Origin: Euglena gracilis | Taxonomy: Eukaryota > Euglenida > Euglenophyceae > Euglenales | Reading direction: 5' to 3' | DNA: 64,000 nt | Assembly (NCBI GenBank): GCA_039621445.1 | Contig: CP154955.1 | Location: forward strand, 61,349,564-61,413,563 | Shown here: in pieces, positions 53,925 to 64,000 of the stretch | Position numbering within the stretch: position 1 is the first letter of the stretch | Layout of the letters: each line of letters starts with the position of its first letter | Notes under the pieces: model-generated | Told to the model about the DNA's origin: nothing | Database searches by the model: none | What the model saw: only the letters and a program-made list of their open reading frames with translations | Made by a program: the position numbers and the translations under genes

Positions 53925-54150
53925 TTCTCAAGAACTGCCCGTAGGCCTAAGGGACGCCAACGGCCCATCCGGGAATCGAACGGGGGCCAAAATCAAACAG
54001 TCGAAAGACGCGTTTGTTGTCGTTTTGGGTGGATGGGCGATGGTCCATGGATGCCAAACCATGGCCGTTTTTTTCGTCCATATTCCCCATGAGTCTTGCA
54101 TTGAATGCGCTGGGCAGGAAGGTTTTTTTGCCGTTAAGGACCGCCCTGCC
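53925..54150 (+). repeat. SINE-like repeat, near consensus
   Basis: GGCCTAAGGGACGCCAACGG, CCGGGAATCGAACGGGGGCC, TCAAACAGTCGAAAGACGCG, GGGTGGATGGGCGATGGTCC, GCATTGAATGCGCTGGGC and TTAAGGACCGCCCTGCC. The right end leads directly into the GC-rich segment containing the exon at 54216. Confidence 0.78.
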
Positions 54151-54215
54151 CCCCCCCCACCCGGGGTCGGCCAAGGTCAGCCTGGGAGGGGGGGCCCCCG
54201 CACCTTCCGCCCGTG

Positions 54216-54337
54216 CAGCGCTGGGCGGTGGCCGCCCCCGCCGCAACCCTCCACGCCGCGGCCCCCGCCGTCCCCGGCCTCCGCCCCGCCGTGAGCCGCG
54301 GCGGCCTCACCGTTGGCCCGCCGGCCCCGGCGCCGTC
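54216..54337 (+). CDS. Gene 3, candidate exon
   Basis: The exon begins on a codon boundary after CCCGTGCAG and reads RWAVAAPAATLHAAAPAVPG, LRPAVSRGGLTVGPPAPAP. GC3-rich throughout. Donor-like GCC|GTCG and TC|GTCTGG both leave two bases, matching the single leading base of the island at 58133. Composition is alanine/proline-rich; no family recognised. Confidence 0.35.
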
Positions 54338-54644
54338 GTCTGGCTTCCAGGCCATGCCCCCGCTTTTCCGGCCTTCACCCCCCACCCTCCCCCCCCCGGG
54401 GGGTGGGATATACTTTTTGGCGCCGAAGGTGCTATTTTTAGCACCTTTTTGGTGCTCTTTTTGGCACCTTTTTAGTGCTATTTTTAGCATTTTTCGTGTT
54501 TTTTGGCCATTTTCGGGAAAAATGGAGTGCGTCCCCCGGCCCCCTCCCCCAAGGGGTTGGTGAGTGGGGGGGGACCCCCCGGTCATCAACCCACCCCAAC
54601 CCATTCCCCCACTTGTGTTGGACGCTGTCTCGATGTAACCCCCT

Positions 54645-54742
54645 CCCCAAATATAAAGCCCCCCCGGCTTTATATTTGGACGGGATTTCAAGGCCCTCAG
54701 GGGGGGGGGCTTTATATTTGGGGGGGGGGCTTTATACAGGGG
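54645..54742. mobile_element. 'AAATATAAAGCC' C/G-capped module
   Basis: CCCCAAATATAAAGCCCC followed by GGCTTTATATTTGG and two more GGGGGCTTTATA words with G-runs. Further copies at 55268-55290 and 55512-55612. Confidence 0.65.
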
Positions 54743-54764
54743 GGGGGAATATGCAACTTGCATA

Positions 54765-55265
54765 ATTTGCATTTTTTTTGCATAATCAGGTTTTTCTGAA
54801 ATTTGCATTTTTTTGCATTTTTTTTTGCATTTTTTTGCATAAAATATTTTGTCCTGGAAATTTTTTTGTAGTTGGTCCCCATATGTTTGCATTTTTTTGC
54901 ATTTTTTGCAATTTTTTTTGCATTTTTTGCATTTTTTTGCATTTTTTTGCATAAAATATTTTGCCCTGGAAATTTTCTTTGTAGTTGGTCACCATATGTC
55001 ACGTGTTGTCTCTGGTCCCTCTGCAGTTGCCTGGGGTCTTTTGGGTCTCAGTGCTTCCCGATGTCTTCCAGGAGGTCTTCTTTGTGAATCATTGACAGGT
55101 GTCACCTGTTTACTGATTTTAGGCAGCAAACCTCTGTTATATTCCAGCTTTTTTCCAGCCCTTTTCTCAGGGGTTTTATGCAAGTTGCATTTTTTTTGCA
55201 TTTTTTTGCATTTTTTTGCAATTTTTTGACTTGCATAATTTGAAGGGCCAAGTTGCATTTCCCCC
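54765..55265 (+). repeat. TTTTTTTGCA repeats flanking a unique core
   Basis: Blocks of GCATTTTTTTGCAT at 54765-54845, 54885-54955 and 55185-55260. TAGTTGGTC(C/A)CCATATG and GCATAAAATATTTTG(T/C)CCTGG occur twice, so part is a tandem duplication of about 110 bp. Confidence 0.8.
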
Positions 55266-55299
55266 CCCCTGCTTTATATTTGGGGGGGGAAATCAAACT

Positions 55300-56760
55300 T
55301 TTTCGGGTGGCCTCTATGACCTTTGGCAGCCTTCAATTGTTGCCAAATACGAAATTTATGCCAAATTTTGGTTGTGTACGTCCTGTTTTTTTTGCAAAAA
55401 TGTGCAATTCTTATCCAAAATGGAGCATTTCTGGTGAATAAATTCGTGTAATTACCCAAAAAACTTCAATTTTTTCCTGAATGACACCAGCGTCTGGCTC
55501 CACGTCACCAAACCCCCCAGGGGGGCTTTATATTTGGGGGGGTTTATATTTGGGGGGGGGGCTTTATATTGGGGGGGGGCTTTATATTGGGGGGGGGTTT
55601 AGGTTGGGGATCAGGGTTAGGTTTTTTGGGCCAAGTTAGGCATAACGTCAGGCCTGACTTGGACCTGCATTTACCCAATTTCGGCCTAACCTCCTGCCCT
55701 CCTAACTACCCCCCCAAATCCATTCCCCTACTTGTGCTCGACGTTGTCTCGTTGTAGGTTTCGGATTGGGTTTAGGGAATGGGGCTAGGATTAGGGGATA
55801 GGGTTCGGGTCAGGTTTTAGGCCAAGTTGGGCCTAAATAAAATCAGGCCAAATTTATGCCTAATTTTAGCCCAATTTCGACCCAACCTCCTAACGTTGGG
55901 CCTACCCTAACCCTAATCCCTTTCAGAACGATAACCGTTACCCCCCGTACGTACCTGCCTCCTGGTGTCAACAAACGTGCACTCTTTGCGCAATTTTTGT
56001 CCCCGAAGTGTTCATCAGACACAGGAAGGGGGTAAATTTTCAGCCGGACACCAATTTTTGGGCGATGGTGCATGTAATCAGTGCTGCATGAGCCCTGACA
56101 ACAGATTTTTTTCCAGATAGGTGAACCAAGGTGGGTGGGTGGGTGGCTGGGTCCCAGCTTGACCCCCCCCCCACAGTCAGGTCGAGTGGCTTTCCGTTAA
56201 ACCCCCCAAACCCCCCACCAACTTCAGCTGCACAAATACCTCAGCCCCAGTTCGGCCCTTGGCCGACCCTCAGGTATAAGGGCAGCCCTTAAGGGGCGAT
56301 CCTTGAGGGAAAAAAACTTCCCGTCCCTCATGGACCGCCCTGCTCAACGGTCTCTCAAGGTCACTTTTTTTTGTATTTTGGGGCTTTTTTGAAAAAGAAG
56401 GTGCTCTTCTTGACATATTTGTTGCACCAATTTCAAGCTTTTCTGATTTTCGCAACACTTCTGTAATTTTTTTTGTTATTTTCCGTCTTTTATCTTTGCC
56501 TTCACGGCCGTCGGAGGGGGGGTTTCTAAGAACCGGAGAAGAGGGGTAGGAACTGGGGGGGGGGTGCTTAATTTGCCAAGAACATGGGGTGAGAAAACTG
56601 GTGCTTCGCGCCTGAAGAAGAGAAAAGTGCATTGTTCCCTTCCATCATCATTGCAGCACAGCATAAATCTGGCCACACCCCAAAGGAAAGCTGCCTTTTG
56701 AGCTGTCACGAGGGGACGAAAAACAACATAAAATATGTACCAAACAAGACGACCCTAAAA
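55300..56760. other. Non-coding stretch
   Basis: No supported exon. 55590-55930 is rich in TTAGGGTTAGG/GGCCAAGTTAGGC words and ends in CCTAACCCTAATCCC, loosely telomere-like but without a sustained repeat. 56300-56630 is unique. Confidence 0.4.
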
Positions 56761-56769
56761 AAAGATGGG

Positions 56770-56945
56770 TTGGGGGTTGAACGGGGTCAAAAATTCAAAT
56801 AGTCGAAAAGCCATTATTTTTGTCGTTTTGGATGGATGTGCGATTGTCCAGGAAATCACTTTTTTTTTATCCCGAGCTCCTTTCGATTTTTCATTGAATG
56901 TGCTGGGATGGGAAGTTTTTTTTTCCTGTAAAGGACCGCCTGCTG
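56770..56945 (+). repeat. SINE-like repeat, shortened copy
   Basis: GGTTGAACGGGGTCAAAAA, TCAAATAGTCGAAAAGCC, TCGTTTTGGATGGATG, CATTGAATGTGCTGGGATGG, T-run, AAGGACCGCC. The GCCAGAAATC-to-GTCGAC block is compressed. Confidence 0.7.
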
Positions 56946-57324
56946 TTGATGTTTTTTTGGATCAAGTTTGACTTCGAAATTTGACCCAAATTATAACCCC
57001 CACCCCAATACCCAAATAAATAATAAACCCCCCAGTACTTTTTTTCGCCACTCGAAGTTGGGGTCCGGGGGGAGGCTTATTTAGGTGGGTGGGTGTGTAT
57101 CCACATACATATATATACACACACATACGTATACATGTATACACATATATACGTACAGATATGTGCACACACACACACACATATTTGTTTGTCATGAAGC
57201 ACCGAAGCACCAACTTTTTTCCAAAAAAATGTGGCTCAAAATTGACCCCAAAAGTGGGTTCCTCAGGGGGTGGGTGCCGACCCCCACCCCCAATCCAAAA
57301 TGAAATGTCTCCTCACGGCGCCCC

Positions 57325-57545
57325 TTGCAAGGGCCAGTCGGGACCTCCAATGGGGTCGAATAATTAAAAGTTCCAAACCACAGTTCTTGGTGATGTTTCA
57401 AGGATGACCCTCATTTATTTTCCTCCCAGATTCAACCTGTCTTCGCCAAGAAAGTTCGAAGTTCCTGTCTTCGCCAAGAAAGTTCGAAGTTTTCGCCCAT
57501 TTTCTCTGTGGGTTTTTTGTTGCGTGTGCTGAGTTAGCATAGTTT
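57325..57545 (+). repeat. SINE-like repeat, copy with internal duplication
   Basis: GCAAGGGCCAGTCGGGACC, GGGGTCGAATAATTAAAAG, AAGGATGACCC, then CTGTCTTCGCCAAGAAAGTT twice in tandem, TTTTCTCTGTGGG and TGCGTGTGCTGAG. Confidence 0.6.
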
Positions 57546-57639
57546 TTTTTAATTTTTTTTTCCTTCAGAATCGACGTGCTTTTACCCCCTCGCGGGGACG
57601 AGGGAGGGGCAGGACAGTATGGGAATCGGCAAAACAGCG

Positions 57640-58095
57640 AGGGTGGTGGGGGGTCGTCCCCCCCCCCCTGCATGGTGGGGGGTCGTCCCCCCCCCCCCTG
57701 CATGGTGGGTGGGGGGTCGACCGACCCCGCAACCACCTTCCCGTATTTCTGGGAGCACCAATTTTCGACCCCAAAGATTTTCCCGACGCCTTTGGGGCCG
57801 GGAAATATTTGTTTCAAAAATCGGTGAAAATGCTGTGGTGGTTGGGGCGGTCGACCCCGCCCCCCCACCAGACCTTCCCGTACAGCCCTGCGGAGGGGGG
57901 GGGGACAGGGCTGACCCGAAACCCTGTGGGTGGTGTGTGCCCCCCCCCCCCACCAGGCCCTCCCATATTTCCGACGGTGCCGATTCTTCTGTCAGCGTTT
58001 CCTTCAGTGCCAAAGGCGCCGCAGGAATTTTGCTTTGCGTGGTGCTGTGGTGCGTGGGTGGGGGCCGTCCCGTACAGCCCTGGGGGGGGGTAAGG
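57640..58095. repeat. 'GGGGTCGACCCC / CCTTCCCGTA' module cluster
   Basis: Repeated GGTCGTCCCCCC and GGGTCGACC, each followed by CACCAGRCCTTCCCGTACAG. The same words occur at 16678, 18486-18600, 23690-23800 and 40020-40070, mostly with GTGGTTGGGG nearby. The micro-hairpin AGTGCCAAAGGCGCCG is at 58002. Confidence 0.6.
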
Positions 58096-58132
58096 CTGGG
58101 CCATGGCTGGGGGGCCTCCCCTCGCGGAGCAG

Positions 58133-58213
58133 CGGCGTGCTCGGGGCTCGGCCCGTGCCGCCCGTCGGGGGCTCCCCTGCGGGGGCCGCAGCCGCCTCAC
58201 GGCCGCTCCGCCG
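58133..58213 (+). CDS. Gene 3, weak candidate exon
   Basis: After CGGAGCAG one base then the frame GVLGARPVPPVGGSPAGAAA and ASRPLRRS, GC3-rich. Starts in the phase left by 54216-54337. The donor is unresolved, and the minus strand is also open. Confidence 0.22.
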
Positions 58214-58639
58214 GTCACGGCAAGGCATTCGCCATTCCGAGCGCTTCTGTCTGACACATTCCGGTAGTCTTCTCGCACTCGCCCCCCCCGGCACATTGAC
58301 CCCCAGCTGTTGGGGCCAACATGCCCCCCCCCCAAGTTGGCCCCCGGCGTGTTGGGGCCAACATGGCCCAGGTCAAGGAGCCGGGGGGGGGGGTAGGTGG
58401 GTGCTAGTACTTCCTCTGCTGCACTTGGTTTGTGACTTCAAAAGCCTCAACAATTGTCAGTTGTGAGTTTTGATTTTTTTTTAAACTTTCTTACTTTAAA
58501 CTTAGCAACCAGCACGGCAACTTTGGTGGCGGTTTTTCACGACGGAAACCTCTCGTTGGCAAACGACAAAATCCCACGTTGGAGAGTGGTTATTTTCTTC
58601 TTTCACGTGTGAAAATCGGTCGGTCAATTTTCAACGTCC

Positions 58640-58975
58640 CCCCCAGGGCGGTCCTATTTTTTTGATTTGTTTTTTTTTTCTTCAAAACTTGGCACCGCCT
58701 TCTGGACCACCCTCAGGCCCAAGGGCTGGCTAAACAATCAGTCTGGGGCTCAAACAGATATTGAAAAGGTTAAAAAAAACACATTTTTTGACGTTTTGGA
58801 TATTTAATAAATAACATGGAAAAAGTGTGAAAAGTAAATAGGGTCCTGTCTCACCACATTCCATGCAGATTCCACTGGAAAATGGTTGAAAAAAATGCCA
58901 TATTTTGGCAAAAAAAAAGAGCAGGGAGACGCCAGGAAAGAAATGATTTCTGGCATCGTGGACCATGTTTGATAA
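58640..58975. repeat. SINE-like repeat, rearranged: second half inverted
   Basis: 58690-58800 reads forward (CCAAGGGCTGGCTAAACAAT, then ACATTTTTTGACGTTTTGG), but 58845-58970 is the inverse of the family's right half (TCCTGTCTCACCACATTCCATG and later ATTTCTGGCATCGTGGACCATG). The only copy with such an inversion. Confidence 0.7.
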
Positions 58976-59065
58976 TAATGACAAAATAATTGTTTTATTA
59001 TTATATTTTTATTCTTTTTTATGATTAATTTTTATTTATTGTTATTGTTATTTACTCCCCCTGTG

Positions 59066-59102
59066 TTTATATATACATATACATATATACATACATATAC
59101 AT

Positions 59103-59161
<59 letters not shown>

Positions 59162-59167
59162 GGCAGG

Positions 59168-59241
<74 letters not shown>

Positions 59242-59484
59242 TACATACATATATACATACAGACACACATACACACACACACATACATACATACATACAT
59301 ACATACATACATACACACATACATACATACATACATACATACATACATACATACATACATACATACATACATACATACATACATACATACATACATACAT
59401 ACATACATACATACATACATACATACATACATACATACATACATACAGACATACATACATACATACATACATACATACACATAC
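59066..59484 (+). repeat. (CAGA)n and (CATA)n microsatellite, left block
   Basis: GACA tract then a CATA tract, broken at 59484 by a family A module. Confidence 0.98.
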
Positions 59485-59732
59485 CCCCCCCCCTAGTCGT
59501 ATGACCGGGTTCCTGCAACCTGTGACCGGGGGGGGGGTCATAACACCCCCATAACCTGCAACCTGTGACCGGGGGGTGGTCATAAACGAGGCGTCGGTTG
59601 TAGGTAAGGTGGTGTTAAATTTTTCGCAACCTGCAACCTGTGACCGGGGGGGGGGTCATAACACCCCCATGACCTGCAACCTGTGACCGGGGGGTGGTCA
59701 TAAACGAGGGGTGGTCATACGACTGGGGGGGG
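59484..59732. mobile_element. C/G-capped inverted-repeat module, family A copy 3, inside a microsatellite
   Basis: TA, C-run, CTAGTCGTATGACC at the left; GGTCATACGACT, G-run, TA at the right. It contains GGTGTTAAATTTTTCGCAACC and ACCTGCAACCTGTGACCGG repeats found inverted in copy 1 (4323-4574). Pure CATA repeat on both sides shows it inserted into, or was engulfed by, the microsatellite; the flanking TA is consistent with a TA target site. Confidence 0.8.
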
Positions 59733-61790
<2,058 letters not shown>

Positions 61791-61844
61791 TACTGTATTA
61801 AAGACCGCCCTGTCCTCCCTGCTGGGGCCCCCCTGCGCCGCCCC

Positions 61845-61965
61845 GCGGTCCCTGGCGCGGCAGCGGTGGGTGCAGTACACGTCCCGCATCGCGCTGGCGG
61901 TGATGTCCACCATGCTGGTGGTGGCGGGCCTCACTTTGCAGGCCAGGGGTTGCTGCACATTGCGG
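61845..61965 (+). CDS. Gene 3, exon with transmembrane helix
   Basis: After GGCGCGGCAG, or possibly earlier after TTAAAG at 61803 in the same frame, it reads [18 protein letters not shown] then [16 protein letters not shown], ending CGG|GTGGGT on a codon boundary. [18 protein letters not shown] is a good transmembrane segment with flanking basic residues. Codons are GC3-rich. The next exon (62230) begins on a codon boundary, in phase. The earlier start would again coincide with the GACCGCCCTG border word. Note the similar R-I/A-ALAV-x-x-T pattern in exon 52065. Confidence 0.5.
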
Positions 61966-61989
61966 GTGGGTTGCCATGGGCTGTTGATG

Positions 61990-62222
61990 TGTGTGTGTGC
62001 CTCTGCATGTTGGGTATTCGTGTGTGTGTTGTGTGCGTGTGTGTGTGTGAAGTGTTTGTGTGTTGTGTGTGTTGTGTGTTGTGTGTTGTGTGTTGTGTGT
62101 GCACGTTGGGTGTGTAAGTGTGTGTAGTGTTTGTGTGCATTGTTTGTGTGTTGTGTGTTGTGTGTATGTGTGTGTGCCCGCTGTGCTGTTTTGTGTGGTG
62201 TGTGTGTGTGTGTGTATGCTTG
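61990..62222 (+). repeat. (TG)n-rich intron
   Basis: GTGTGTTGTG repeats fill the intron between the exons at 61845 and 62230. Confidence 0.9.
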
Positions 62223-62229
62223 TTTTCAG

Positions 62230-62360
62230 TGTATTGTCCCTAGTCCGAAATGTCCAGTCTGCTTGGGGGCGGAGGACAATTTTTGCTGCTTCTGGCCTGC
62301 ATTTCCGCACGTTGCAGTATCCATTTGCAACAACGAGTGTGTGTCAGTCTGCTGTTGGCT
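62230..62360 (+). CDS. Gene 3, cysteine-rich exon
   Basis: A strong acceptor (CTTGTTTTCAG) and a strong donor (GGCT|GTGAGTGC) bound 131 bases that read CIVPSPKCPVCLGAEDNFCC, FWPAFPHVAVSICNNEC and VSVCCWL. Ten cysteines and one histidine, with a KCPVC pair and a CNNEC pair, suggest metal binding or disulfides; the pattern fits no named finger I can recall with confidence. Starts on a codon boundary in phase with exon 61845, and ends two bases into a codon. Reading on without splicing meets a TGA immediately. Confidence 0.5.
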
Positions 62361-62399
62361 GTGAGTGCGTCTTCGGTGGCAGCCAACCCTGCGGGCGAG

Positions 62400-62481
62400 G
62401 CTCCTGGCCATCAACCAACGCATCGCCCTGGCAGCCACCACCGGCAGCACAAAGGAGACAGACCCGGAACAACCACAGCAG
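62400..62481 (+). CDS. Gene 3, candidate exon before a consensus donor
   Basis: The frame LLAINQRIALAATTGSTKET then DPEQPQQ ends at CAG|GTGAGC, an ideal donor. If an intron of 39 bases (GT at 62361 to AG at 62399) is removed, it joins the cysteine-rich exon in frame; without splicing the two are in the same frame but separated by a TGA. Such a short intron would be unusual, so the left edge is uncertain. Confidence 0.38.
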
Positions 62482-62502
62482 GTGAGCATGTGCTGCGTAC
62501 CT

Positions 62503-62642
62503 GCAGTGTGTGTGTGTGTGTGTGTGGTGTGTGTGTGTGCTGTGTGTGGTGTGTGTGTGTGTGTGTGTGTGCGTGTGTGTGCGTGCGTGCGTGCGTGCGT
62601 GCGTGTGCGTGTGTGTGTGTGTGTGCGCGCGCGCGTGCGTCC
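62503..62642 (+). repeat. (TG)n / (GC) microsatellite
   Basis: TG, GTGC and GCGC tracts starting 22 bp downstream of the donor at 62482. Confidence 0.95.
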
Positions 62643-62939
62643 AGCGGAATTCACGTAACACTTGTGTGACCCCTCCCCGGGGGTGGGTGGGTTTTTCGAG
62701 TGTGGACGTGTGGGTTGGGGCTGCTGGACCCTTCCTGTGGCGCACATGGGTCACTCCGGCCTGGCCAGGAATTTTTTTTTCAAGGCACTGGGCCTTCACC
62801 GAGTTTTGGTGGATTGGTGGGTGGGTCGACCACTGGGGGGGGGTTCGTGCTGGGTGGCACGAACCACTTTTTTTTAGAAAAAAAGAGTGACTGGGTGGGT
62901 TTGGGCCAAAGCGAAGTGAATATGTTGTCTACAATGTGT

Positions 62940-63035
62940 GTTGCGTGTGTCTGGTGTGTATGTATGTGCTTGTCTGGTGTGTGTGTGTGTGTGTGTGTGT
63001 TGTATATGTGTGTGCAATATGTGCGTGTCTGTTGT
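62940..63035 (+). repeat. (TG)n microsatellite
   Basis: Imperfect TG tract. Confidence 0.9.
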
Positions 63036-63052
63036 ATGTGTGGTGTGCAGAG

Positions 63053-63312
63053 CACGCCATGTCAATGTCATTGTGATTCAATAGGTAGTGTTCCAGAAAA
63101 GTGTCGTTGACACGGGGGGTGTGTCAACGACACGCCGTGTCAATGTCATTGTGATTCAATAGGTAGTGTTCTAGAAAAGTGTCGTTGACACGGGGGGGGG
63201 TGTCAACGACACGCCGTGTCAATGTCACTGTGATTCAATAGGTGGTGTTCCAGAAACGTGTCGTTGACATGGGGGGGGTGTCAACGACACGCCGTGCCAA
63301 CGACAGGGGGGG
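63053..63312 (+). repeat. Minisatellite of about 78 bp with internal hairpin, three units
   Basis: Each unit has CAATGTCATTGTGATTCAAT, AGGTAGTGTTCCAGAAA, GTGTCGTTGACACGG with a G-run, and GTGTCAACGACACGCC. The GTGTCGTTGACAC / GTGTCAACGACAC pair is inverted around a G-run, so every unit can form a cruciform. Confidence 0.88.
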
Positions 63313-63319
63313 GAGAGGT

Positions 63320-64000
63320 ACATTCTCCAAAGGTCTATGATGGCTTTGAAAGTTTGTGCAAAGTTGAGGAGGTTCGGACATGCCACACCGTAGAAAAAAA
63401 TTTCAGGGACGTACACAAACACTTCAAACTTTTGAGTTGGAGGGCCCATTCCGACCCATTTTCTTCTGAATTTTGTTCCATTCAAATAAAATACCAACCA
63501 GCAACCCTTCGGGTCAGGGCTGGAAAAGAACTGTTGGCTGATTGGTTGGTGAGGTCCCTTCGAGCTTGGGCCCTTTTGGCAAGGTTTTGAGTGGGAATGC
63601 AAACACGGTGCTTTGAGCTTCTTTGTGCATTCTTCTCAGCAACCTTTCAAGCCTGTTGGGAAATGATTTTGCCAAAGGAGTAGAAGAACTCCTGACCAGG
63701 CATTATGGAAAGGCAATTCCTTTCAAGGTTTAAGGCATCTGACCCCCCCCCCCTGAATAGAAGCCCCCCCCCCCCGAATAGTGCCCCCCCCCCTAATAGA
63801 AGCCCCCCCCTCGGTTTTCGACCCAAATTCCGAATAGTGCCCCCCTCCCCGAATAGTAGCCCGCTCCCCGTGGGTGTGGGGGGGAGGGTGTGGGGGGCGT
63901 GGGGGGCGTGGGTGTAAATGTCTAGTATAGGCTCCAGTTTTTGCAATACCTCTAAATGAGGGTTGGGTGAGTTTACGTTTAATGATCCATCCCAGGCAAT
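63320..64000. other. Unique stretch then AATAGAAGC module cluster
   Basis: 63320-63700 has no supported exon. 63740-63870 holds five GAATAGAAGCC/GAATAGTGCC words separated by C-runs, a further C/G-capped cluster. The window end is unremarkable, apart from a word (AATGAGGGTTGGGTGAGTTT) that is an inverted copy of 10415-10436. Confidence 0.45.

Noticed and set aside
63053-63312. CRISPR-like array
   Set aside because: Units are tandem without unique spacers, and the setting is eukaryotic.

Overview
The window looks like nuclear DNA of an intron-rich eukaryote, most plausibly a microbial alga or related protist (inference). Several things argue against bacteria: very few long reading frames outside simple repeats; huge microsatellites; short islands in which nearly every codon ends in G or C, bounded by AG acceptors and GT donors; and dozens of dispersed short repeats. 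C/G homopolymer runs of 7-14 and A/T runs of 8-15 occur throughout. I recognised no rRNA, tRNA, CRISPR array or prokaryotic operon.

Region 1 (1-31 kb) holds a series of plus-strand, GC3-rich candidate exons (about 1.4, 4.7, 6.9, 8.9, 9.9, 11.0, 12.1, 13.2, 15.8, 16.9, 18.3, 19.1 and 19.6 kb). I cannot assign them to a family. They may be one very dilute gene or several. From 22 to 31 kb the coding signal thins and mobile DNA takes over: paired C-tract/G-tract elements and a 3.5-kb element (27618-31127) with CTTAGGCGGCCG inverted termini, internal palindromes and a flanking microsatellite on both sides.

Region 2 (31.4-47.4 kb) contains the best-supported gene. It is a plus-strand class I SAM-dependent methyltransferase of the TehB-like / rhodanese-methyltransferase type, split into about ten short exons separated by 1-3 kb introns full of repeats. 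From 36.5 kb to the end every exon join keeps the reading frame, and the family blocks come in the right order: WRPSPF, DLGC-GGRDAVHLA, ALARRAGV-VTFE, a LIHG/ARFLHRPL junction made by splicing, L-APGGALLWSTFL, RPARLLAPGEL and VTRR-V-ASFFA.

Region 3 (47.5-64 kb) holds fragments of retroelement-like coding sequence (47.5 and 50.7 kb). It also holds a second plus-strand chain of GC3-rich exons (52.1, 54.2, 58.1, 61.8, 62.2 and 62.4 kb) that would encode a protein with hydrophobic segments followed by a cysteine-rich exon. A tetranucleotide microsatellite of about 2.7 kb (59.07-61.79 kb) sits in one of its introns.

Across everything lies a repeat ecology. One is a SINE-like family of about 250 bp with some 18 copies, all in one orientation, bordered by GGACCGCC. 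Another is a superfamily of short inverted-repeat modules, each capped by a C-tract on the left and a G-tract on the right; three copies are flanked by TA. The third is a dispersed micro-hairpin of the type GGCGCCGAAGGCGCC. The C/G-capped modules and the exon-scattering architecture are the most unusual aspects.
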